Source of the DNA: Prado023 sp963706885
GTDB taxonomy: Bacteria > Actinomycetota > Actinomycetes > S36-B12 > CAIYMF01
Direction: 5' to 3'
NCBI GenBank assembly: GCA_963706885.1
Contig: CAVPNX010000031.1
Location: 124,001-188,000 of the forward strand
Length of the DNA stretch: 64,000 nucleotides
Positions 57,888 through 64,000 of the stretch are shown here, piece by piece. Within the stretch, counting starts at the first letter, position 1; each line of letters opens with the position of its first letter. Both the position numbers and the translations under genes were made by a program. The notes beneath the pieces were generated by a model. It worked only from the letters and a program-made list of their open reading frames with translations, was not told the DNA's origin and searched no databases.

Positions 57888-58547
57888 GTGGCCCTCTCCG
57901 CAGTCCTGTTCGACATGGATGGGCTGCTGGTCAACACGGAGCCGATCTGGCTGGAGATCGAGCACGAGACCCTGTCTGCGCTGGGCGGGACGTGGTCCCG
58001 GGAGCACCAGAAGGCGATCATGGGGGCGTCGATGGCCCACGCGACGGCCTACATCCGCGGCATCTCCGGCACGGACCGGACCGACGACGAGGTCGGCCAG
58101 ATGCTGATCGGGGGGATGCTGGAGCGCCTCGACGGAGCGGACCTGCCGATCCTGCCCGGTGCCGCGGACCTGCTCACGGAGGTGGCCGACTCGGGTGTCC
58201 CGTTCGCCCTGGTCTCGGCCTCGGTGCGCTCGATCGTCGACCTTGTGCTGGAGTTCCTGGCCAGGTCGGGCCTGCCGTCGTTCCCGGTCAGCGTCGCCGG
58301 TGACGAGGTGGCGCGCAGCAAGCCGGACCCGATGCCCTACCTGCGCGCAGCCGACCTGCTGGGCGTGGACATCGCGCGCGCCATCGTCCTGGAGGACTCG
58401 CTGAACGGCGTCCGGGCTGCGTGGTCGGCCGGCGCCACCGTGGTCGCCGTCCCGCACGCGGTGCCGGTGCAGGCCGGTGAGCGGATCGTGGTGCGCCAGT
58501 CGCTCGTCGGCCTGGACATGGCCGGGTTGACCTCCCTCGTCGGCTGA
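57888..58547 (+). CDS. HAD-superfamily phosphatase (beta-PGM/sugar-phosphatase-like)
   Basis: 219 aa. Motif I FDMDGLLVNTEPIW, II SASVRSI, III SKPDPMPYL and IV LEDSLNGVRAAW are all present; the DxD acid pair of motif I is intact, so phosphatase or phosphoglucomutase-like activity is expected. A short cap domain lies at residues ~20-90. GTG 57888, 11 nt after metH. In actinobacteria an HAD gene of this kind commonly follows metH and PAC2/mshC genes. Substrate unknown. Confidence 0.88.
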   Translation: MALSAVLFDMDGLLVNTEPIWLEIEHETLSALGGTWSREHQKAIMGASMAHATAYIRGISGTDRTDDEVGQMLIGGMLERLDGADLPILPGAADLLTEVADSGVPFALVSASVRSIVDLVLEFLARSGLPSFPVSVAGDEVARSKPDPMPYLRAADLLGVDIARAIVLEDSLNGVRAAWSAGATVVAVPHAVPVQAGERIVVRQSLVGLDMAGLTSLVG

Positions 58548-58610
58548 GCACGTGTCCCCGGCCTGCGTCCGGGCTGTGGATGGGGTGGGGCGCATGTGGC
58601 CGAACGCCCG

Positions 58611-58616
58611 TAAACT
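58611..58616 (+). promoter_or_regulatory. -10 element for the ABC exporter genes
   Basis: TAAACT, a good -10, lies 26 nt before ATG 58643, with GAGAGG in between as a Shine-Dalgarno. It indicates a conventional leader here, unlike the leaderless genes nearby. Confidence 0.4.
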
Positions 58617-58642
58617 GGGCGCCTCACCCACGAGAGGCTCCC

Positions 58643-59530
58643 ATGTCTGAGGCACGCACCCCGATCGATGTCCCCACCGCCGGCGGCCCGGCCGCGCGTG
58701 CTGTGGGACTGAGCAAGGTCTATGGGGAGGGTGAGACCCAGGTCGTGGCCCTGCGCTCGGTGGACGTCGAGTTCGAGGTCGGGCGCTTCACCGCGATCAT
58801 GGGTCCGTCCGGCTCGGGCAAGTCCACGCTCATGCACTGCATGGCCGGCCTGGACTCCGCCTCGGACGGCAAGGTCTACATCGGTGACTCGGACCTGACC
58901 ACGATGAAGGACAACGACCTCACCCGGCTGCGCCGCGAGCGCATGGGCTTCGTGTTCCAGGCCTTCAACCTCGTGCCCACCCTGACCGCGGAGGAGAACA
59001 TCACCCTCCCGCTGGACATCGCCGGGCGCAAGGTCGACCGGGAGTGGTTCGACCTCGTCGTGGGCACCGTCGGGCTCGCGGACCGCCTGACCCACCGCCC
59101 CAGCGAGCTCTCCGGCGGCCAGCAGCAGCGGGTGGCCTGTGCGCGTGCGATGGCCACGCGGCCCGACATCATCTTCGCCGACGAGCCCACGGGCAACCTC
59201 GACTCCCGCTCGGGCGCCGAGGTGCTCGGGTTCCTGCGGCGCAGCGTGGACGAGTTCGGGCAGACGATCGTGATGGTCACCCATGATGCGCACGCCGCGG
59301 CCTACGCCGACCGTGTCGTCTTCCTGGCTGACGGGGAGTTCGTCGACGAGCTCCTCGATCCCGATGCCCCGGCGATCCTCGAGCGCATGATGACCTTCGA
59401 GCAGGCCGCGGGCGCCCACGGATCCGTGGTCTCCGAGCCGGTGAGCATCGAGTACCCGGAGCAGCCGCACCCAGGCGCGACTGCGCAGTCACCGGCGGAC
59501 GCACCGGACTCCGCGGCCGAGCAGGGCTGA
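58643..59530 (+). CDS. ABC transporter ATP-binding protein (LolD/MacB type)
   Basis: 295 aa. Walker A GPSGSGKSTLMHCMAGLDS, signature SGGQQQRVACARAMA, Walker B IIFADEPTGNLD and H-loop VTHDAHAAAYADR. The DEPTGNLD form marks the LolD/MacB/SalX exporter group. A Pro/Ala-rich tail follows. It pairs with the FtsX-type permease 4 bp downstream. Substrate unknown; lipoprotein, antimicrobial or cell-wall export is typical of this class in actinobacteria. Confidence 0.9.
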   Translation: MSEARTPIDVPTAGGPAARAVGLSKVYGEGETQVVALRSVDVEFEVGRFTAIMGPSGSGKSTLMHCMAGLDSASDGKVYIGDSDLTTMKDNDLTRLRRERMGFVFQAFNLVPTLTAEENITLPLDIAGRKVDREWFDLVVGTVGLADRLTHRPSELSGGQQQRVACARAMATRPDIIFADEPTGNLDSRSGAEVLGFLRRSVDEFGQTIVMVTHDAHAAAYADRVVFLADGEFVDELLDPDAPAILERMMTFEQAAGAHGSVVSEPVSIEYPEQPHPGATAQSPADAPDSAAEQG

Positions 59531-59534
59531 GAAC

Positions 59535-62069
59535 GTGCTCAAGGCAACCTGGCGCTCACTGAAGGCGCACAAGGCCCGCATGCTGCTCTCGGGGCTGGCC
59601 GTCGTGCTCGGCGTGGCCTTCGTCGTGGGCACCTTCATCTTCACCGACACCCTCAAGAGCACCTTCGACGAGCTGTTCGCCAACGAGGTCCCGGACGTCG
59701 TCGTCACCCAGGAGCTCGAGGTCGGCGGGGATGACGGTCGGGGTTCGGTCGTCTCAGTGGTGCCCCAGTCGGTGCTCGACGATGTGCGCGAGCTGCCCGA
59801 TGTGGCGCGGGCGACCGGTGACATCCAGGTCCTGGGCGTCGCCCTGATCGACGAGGAGGGCCAGCCCATCGGTGGCAACGGCCCGCCGCAGCTCGGGTTC
59901 TCCTTCCCGGAGTACCCCGACGACCCCCAGCTCAGTGGCCTGTCGCTGGTCGAGGGTCGGGCACCCACGGCGCCCGAGGAGATCGTCATCGACCTGCAGA
60001 CCGCCGAGAAGGGGGGATTCGAGGTCGGGGACACCGTCACCGTGGTGACCCAGGGCCCCCGGATCGAGGCGCCCCTGGTCGGACTGGCCCGATATGGGGT
60101 CAGTGGTGGCCTGGCCGGCGCGACCCTCACGCTGTTCGACCGCCAGTACGCCCAGGAGACGTTCATCGGGGAGGACGCCTGGAACCAGGTGGCGGTCGTC
60201 GCTGCTGAGGGCACCACCCCCGAGCAGCTGCGCGACGACATCCTGGCCCTGGTCGGACCCGGCTACAAGGTGTCCACCGGCCAGGAGCTCCAGGACGAGG
60301 CCGCCGAGCAGCTGAGCACGGCCCTCGGGTTCATCAACACCTTCCTGCTGGTCTTCGCGTTCATCGCCCTGTTCGTGGGCACCTTCATCATCCTGAACAC
60401 CTTCTCGATGCTCGTGGCCCGACGGACCCGCGAGCTGGCGCTGTTGCGCGCGATCGGCGCGAGCAAGCGGCAGATCACGTGGTCCGTGGTGGGCGAGGCG
60501 TTCCTCCTGGGCCTGCTCGGCGGCGTCCTCGGGATCCTGCTCGGCATCGTCGTGGCCCTGGGCCTGCGCCAACTGCTCGGGGTGCTCGGTGCGGAGCTCC
60601 CGGCCGGTGACCTCGTCCTGGCCCCACGGACGATCCTGATCGGCATGTCCGTCGGTGTCATCGTCACGGTCGTGGCCGCCTGGTTCCCCGCACGTCGGGC
60701 CTCCCAGGTGCCGCCCGTGGCCGCGATGCGCGACGACATCGCCCTGCCTGCCAAGGGGCTGCGCATCCGCGCGATCGCCGGCGGGATCCTCAGCGTGCTC
60801 GGTGCCGCGGCGTTGCTCGTTGCGGTCCTCAACGAGGACCTCCCTCGGCGCCTGACTGTTGCCGGGCTCGGCGCCTTCGCGCTGCTCCTGGGCGTCATCG
60901 TCCTGGCCCCGGTGTTCAGCCGTGGACTGGTGGGGGCCGTCGGCGCTCCCGTGACGCGGCTGGGCTCGGTGGGCACCCTCGCGGTCCGCAATGCCCAGCG
61001 CGACCGGCGTCGGACCGCAGCCACGGCCACGGCCATCCTCGTCGGGCTGGCCCTCGTCACCGCCATCGGGGTGCTCGGTGCCTCCACGACGAAGTCGACC
61101 GACGCCCTCGTCGACGAGGTCGTCACCGCCGACTTCATCGTGCAGCCGACCAGCTTCGTGCCGTTCTCCACCGAGGTCGGGGACGCGATCGAGGCGGTGC
61201 CCGGCATCGCCCTGGTCTCCCGGATCCGGCAGGTCCCGGCGATCGTGAACGGCTCCGAGACGACCGTCACCGGGGTGGAGCCCGAGACGATCGGGCAGGT
61301 GCAGACACTGGGCATGCAGGCTGCCGCCCTTGCCAGCGGGGGGATCGTCGTCGACTCCGAGACGGCCACCGCCGAGGGGGTCGCCATCGGCGACATCGTC
61401 GAGGTCACGTGGGGCAACGGCGAGAAGGACTCCCTCGAGCTCAAGCAGCTGTACGAGGGCCAGGCTGCGTTCTCCGGTTGGGCGGTCTCCCTGGAGACGA
61501 TGGAGGCAGCCGGGCTCCCGGCTGTCGACTCGTTCCTGTACGCGCCGCTGGAGCCGGATGCGGACGTCGTGGCGGTCCGGGCCGAACTGGACAAGATCCA
61601 GGCCGCCTACCCGACGGTGCAGATCCTGGACCAGACCGAGTTCAAGGAGACCATCTCCGGCCAGATCAACCAGCTGCTGAGCCTGGTCTACGCGTTGCTC
61701 GGCCTGAGCGTGATCATCGCGATCTTCGGCGTGATCAACACCCTGGCCCTGTCGATCATCGAGCGCACCCGGGAGATCGGGATGCTGCGGGCCGTCGGGA
61801 TGCTGCGCACGCAGGTCCGCTCGATGATCCGCTGGGAGTCGATCGTGATCAGCTTCTTCGGTGCGTTCACGGGGGTCGCCCTGGGACTGCTGCTGGGCAT
61901 CGCCCTGCAGCGGCTGCTGGCCAACGACGGGATCACGGAGCTGGCCATCCCCTGGACGTTGATCGTCGTCGTGCTGGTTGCGACCGCGATCGTGGGTGTG
62001 CTCGCCGCGGTGTGGCCGGCCCGCCGGGCGGCCAACCTCGACGTCCTCATGGCGATCAGGACCGAGTAG
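59535..62069 (+). CDS. ABC transporter permease with two FtsX domains
   Basis: 844 aa. N-terminal helix (AHKARMLLSGLAVVLGVAFV), a long extracytoplasmic domain, then two FtsX blocks with LALLRAIGASKRQITWSVVG and GMLRAVGMLRTQVRSMIRWE, separated by a second outer domain. The repeated IGASK/VGMLR coupling motifs are those of DUF214/FtsX-type permeases. GTG 59535 follows the ATPase gene directly, so the pair forms one transporter. The long outer domains suggest it may extract or move lipid-linked cargo. The last codons are part of a 27-bp-period direct repeat. Confidence 0.88.
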   Translation: MLKATWRSLKAHKARMLLSGLAVVLGVAFVVGTFIFTDTLKSTFDELFANEVPDVVVTQELEVGGDDGRGSVVSVVPQSVLDDVRELPDVARATGDIQVLGVALIDEEGQPIGGNGPPQLGFSFPEYPDDPQLSGLSLVEGRAPTAPEEIVIDLQTAEKGGFEVGDTVTVVTQGPRIEAPLVGLARYGVSGGLAGATLTLFDRQYAQETFIGEDAWNQVAVVAAEGTTPEQLRDDILALVGPGYKVSTGQELQDEAAEQLSTALGFINTFLLVFAFIALFVGTFIILNTFSMLVARRTRELALLRAIGASKRQITWSVVGEAFLLGLLGGVLGILLGIVVALGLRQLLGVLGAELPAGDLVLAPRTILIGMSVGVIVTVVAAWFPARRASQVPPVAAMRDDIALPAKGLRIRAIAGGILSVLGAAALLVAVLNEDLPRRLTVAGLGAFALLLGVIVLAPVFSRGLVGAVGAPVTRLGSVGTLAVRNAQRDRRRTAATATAILVGLALVTAIGVLGASTTKSTDALVDEVVTADFIVQPTSFVPFSTEVGDAIEAVPGIALVSRIRQVPAIVNGSETTVTGVEPETIGQVQTLGMQAAALASGGIVVDSETATAEGVAIGDIVEVTWGNGEKDSLELKQLYEGQAAFSGWAVSLETMEAAGLPAVDSFLYAPLEPDADVVAVRAELDKIQAAYPTVQILDQTEFKETISGQINQLLSLVYALLGLSVIIAIFGVINTLALSIIERTREIGMLRAVGMLRTQVRSMIRWESIVISFFGAFTGVALGLLLGIALQRLLANDGITELAIPWTLIVVVLVATAIVGVLAAVWPARRAANLDVLMAIRTE

Positions 62070-62103
62070 GTCAGGGAAGTGGGCAGGACCGAGTAGGTCA
62101 GGG
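62057..62103. repeat. 20-bp direct repeat at the converging gene ends
   Basis: CAGGACCGAGTAGGTCAGGG occurs at 62057-62076 and again at 62084-62103, period 27 bp. The first copy holds the FtsX stop TAG; the second holds the antisense TGA of the RecB-like gene. It looks like a short tandem duplication, which could be biological or an assembly artefact. Confidence 0.6.
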
Positions 62104-62934
62104 CGCTGTGGCTGCCCCCACCACCGGCAGGGGTGGGGGAGTGCCGCCGAACTCGGGGCACAGGGACTGGTGCGCGCACCACGAGCACAGGCCCGAGGGG
62201 CGGGCCCGCCAGTCACCGGACTCCATGGCGCGCTCGATGGCCGTCCAGAGGGCCTCGACCTTGCGCTGCATCGCCCGCAGGTCATCCTCGTCGGGCTCGT
62301 AGCGCAGCACGACTCCGGTGGACAGGTACATCAGCTGCAGCATGGTGGGCAGCTGGCCGTGCATGTGCCACAGCGCCAGGGCGTAGAACCGCATCTGGAA
62401 CATCGCCCTGGCCTCGAACCCGACCCCCGGCGGCTTGCCCGTCTTGTAGTCCACGACGCGCAGCTGACCGGTGGGGGCGCGGTCCAACCGATCCACGAAG
62501 CCGCGCAGGACAAGTCCCGAGGGCAGCTCGGCCTGCACCTGCAGCTCGCGTGCCGCGGGCTCGAGCCGTGCTGGGTCCTCCATCTCGAAGTAGGACTCGA
62601 CCAGGTCGCCAGCCCCCCGCAGCCAGTCCAGGGGGTCCGTGCCGGCCTCCGCCAGCATCCCCACGACCTCCGGGCGCTGCTCGACCAGCAGGTCCCACTG
62701 CGGCCCGACCAGCCCGATGGCCTCGTCCAGGGTCCGTCGGGATGCGGGCAGGTCGTAGAGCGCCTCGAGCACGGAGTGCACCAGCGTGCCGCGGACGGCG
62801 GCGGGGCTGGGTGGCTCGGGCAGCCGGTCCAGGACCCGGAACCGGTACAGCAGCGGGCAGGACTGGAAGTCCAGCGCGCGCGAGGGGGACAGGGAACGGG
62901 TGGGGCGGGCCGTGAGGTCACTGGGATCGGGCAT
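62098..62934 (-). CDS. RecB-family PD-(D/E)XK nuclease
   Basis: 278 aa. It begins SLSPSRALDFQSCPLLYRF, an N-terminal cysteine of an Fe-S cluster. The catalytic core is RVVDYKTGKPP (the D...DYKTGK of PD-(D/E)XK), preceded by GFVDRLD. The C-terminus has CSWCAHQSLC, the other cluster cysteines. This is the small actinobacterial RecB/Cas4-like nuclease found beside proteasome-associated genes. Function probably in DNA repair; substrate polarity not known. It is divergent from the M50 protease gene and converges on the FtsX permease. Confidence 0.87.
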   Translation of the reverse strand: MPDPSDLTARPTRSLSPSRALDFQSCPLLYRFRVLDRLPEPPSPAAVRGTLVHSVLEALYDLPASRRTLDEAIGLVGPQWDLLVEQRPEVVGMLAEAGTDPLDWLRGAGDLVESYFEMEDPARLEPAARELQVQAELPSGLVLRGFVDRLDRAPTGQLRVVDYKTGKPPGVGFEARAMFQMRFYALALWHMHGQLPTMLQLMYLSTGVVLRYEPDEDDLRAMQRKVEALWTAIERAMESGDWRARPSGLCSWCAHQSLCPEFGGTPPPLPVVGAATAP

Positions 62935-63084
62935 GGCGCCAACCTACGTCCGGGGTCCGACACCGGGCCGGCGGCGCCACGCCGGGGCCCCGGGGCCTTC
63001 GCCCGGAAGCCGCAACGCCGGGCCGATGGTGGGTCGGGGCGTGACCTCACGGCCGGTTCGCCCGCGCCCGCCTACGATGGAGGT

Positions 63085-64000
63085 GTGGCCACCCCGACGA
63101 CCCGCATCGCCGGGATCCCCGTCGAGATCCCCCCGAGTGGACTCCTCGGGATCGGGATCCTGGCCTACCTGTGGATCCCGGCGTTCACGCTGGACGACTC
63201 CTGGAGCCCGTGGGTCCTCGCACTGGCCTTCGCCGTCCTGCTGAGCCTGGCGACGCTGATCCACGAGTTCGCCCACGCGCTGGTGGCCCGCGCGTTCGGG
63301 TTCCCGGTCCACCGGGTGGTCCTGCAGCTGCTCGGCGGGGTGACCCACTTCGAGCGGACCCGCCAGGCACCCCTGGCCGAGGCCACCGTGGCGGCGGCCG
63401 GTCCGATCGCCACCTTCGCGCTGGCAGGTCTGTGCTGGGCGGCCACCCTGGTCCTGGAACCCGGCAGCGCAGCGGCGGTGCTGGCGGGGGCACTGACCTG
63501 GGCGAACCTCGTCATCGGGATCTACAACTCGCTGCCCGGGATCCCGCTGGATGGTGGCAACGTGCTGCGCTGCCTGATCTGGGCGGCGTCGGGCTCCGAG
63601 CGGCGGGGCACGGTCGTGGCCGCGTGGGTCGGTCGGGGCGTTGCTGTGCTCACCCTGCTGACCCCCATCCTCCTGTCGCTGCGGACCGGCGAGCGGCCCG
63701 ACCTCCTGGTGTACGTGATCGCCGGCCTCATCGCGGCCATGCTCTGGACGGGTGCGTCGGCACAGCTGCGGGCGGTCGACCTCCGCGCGCGCGCCACGTC
63801 CCTGACCGCCGGCGGACTGGCCCGCCGCGCCATCCCCGTGGACCGCGACCTGCCCCTCGCGGAGGCCATCCGTCGGGCAACCTCCGCCGGCGCGGGAGCC
63901 CTGGTCGTCGTCGACGCCCGCGGCGTCCCCACGGGGATCGGGCAGCCGGACGCCATCGCCGCGGTGCCCGAGCAGCGCCGGCCGTGGGTGTCGGTGGCGT
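63085..64000 (+). CDS. M50 site-2 protease with CBS-type C-terminus (cut by window edge)
   Basis: Runs past the window end; 305 residues are visible. GTG 63085 is the only start codon in frame downstream of a distant stop; GGAGG lies just before it, spaced too close, so the start is somewhat uncertain. Membrane helices are followed by the zinc motif ATLIHEFAHALVARAFGFPV and a second element YNSLPGIPLDGGNVLRCL, which identify the M50B family; the cytoplasmic part at the end (VDRDLPLAEAIRRATSAGAG) starts a CBS-like domain. Such proteins are generally found between the RecB-like nuclease and tRNA m1A58 methyltransferase/proteasome ATPase genes in actinobacteria; those would be next on the chromosome. 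Confidence 0.85.
   Translation, partial: MATPTTRIAGIPVEIPPSGLLGIGILAYLWIPAFTLDDSWSPWVLALAFAVLLSLATLIHEFAHALVARAFGFPVHRVVLQLLGGVTHFERTRQAPLAEATVAAAGPIATFALAGLCWAATLVLEPGSAAAVLAGALTWANLVIGIYNSLPGIPLDGGNVLRCLIWAASGSERRGTVVAAWVGRGVAVLTLLTPILLSLRTGERPDLLVYVIAGLIAAMLWTGASAQLRAVDLRARATSLTAGGLARRAIPVDRDLPLAEAIRRATSAGAGALVVVDARGVPTGIGQPDAIAAVPEQRRPWVSVA

Noticed and set aside
59754..62285. Long antisense open frame (843 codons) over the FtsX permease
   Set aside because: It mirrors the third-codon G/C bias of the permease gene, has low-complexity composition and no domain, and overlaps the RecB-like gene.

Overview
The window is about 70% G+C with strong G/C third-codon bias, many GTG starts and short or absent 5' leaders. 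It carries actinobacterial markers: mycothiol ligase MshC, the dxr - M50 protease - ispG - proS neighbourhood, a 13E12-type DUF222/HNH gene with a mycobacterial-type SOS box, and a RecB-like nuclease next to an M50/CBS protease. This points to an Actinomycetota chromosome. The finer lineage is not settled; a PPi-type PEPCK-like gene would fit Propionibacteriales and some relatives. I see no tRNA, rRNA, CRISPR array, insertion sequence or prophage.

Region 1 (1-27.8 kb) is mainly a polyamine/GABA utilisation region. It holds an Lrp/AsnC regulator (cut by the left edge), two aminoaldehyde dehydrogenases, a complete spermidine/putrescine ABC transporter (PotD-A-B-C), a PuuB-like amine oxidase, a methylmalonate-semialdehyde dehydrogenase, an agmatinase-family ureohydrolase, GABA aminotransferase and a further aldehyde dehydrogenase. 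The implied route is agmatine/putrescine uptake, then 4-aminobutyraldehyde, GABA and succinate semialdehyde. Interleaved are a multicopper oxidase, a D-2-hydroxyacid dehydrogenase, a transmembrane Ser/Thr kinase, a YhhN-family membrane protein, a MarR regulator divergent from a saccharopine-dehydrogenase-like gene, and two convergent radical-SAM genes.

Region 2 (27.9-31.3 kb) is one very large gene, about 1128 residues after frame correction. I read it as a pyrophosphate-dependent PEP carboxykinase. It is broken by about 14 single-base insertions.

Region 3 (31.5-45.2 kb) is housekeeping: dxr, M50 protease, TauE/SafE permease, ispG, GTPase, GNAT, proS, HAD hydrolase, SURF1, mshC and pgi. No frameshift was found here.

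Region 4 (45.3-54.1 kb) holds lipoproteins and small proteins, the SOS-boxed DUF222/HNH gene and a tightly overlapping GT4 - toroid protein - GH130 operon. Region 5 (54.3-64 kb) has cobalamin-dependent metH, a HAD phosphatase, an ABC/FtsX exporter pair, a RecB-like nuclease and the start of an M50/CBS protease. In related genomes the last two usually precede the Mpa/proteasome cluster.

About ten genes can only be read by removing single extra bases. Nearly all of these events are +1 insertions, most in short G/C runs, and they cluster strongly. I treat these genes as probably intact genes affected by sequence error and give the corrected reading in each entry.
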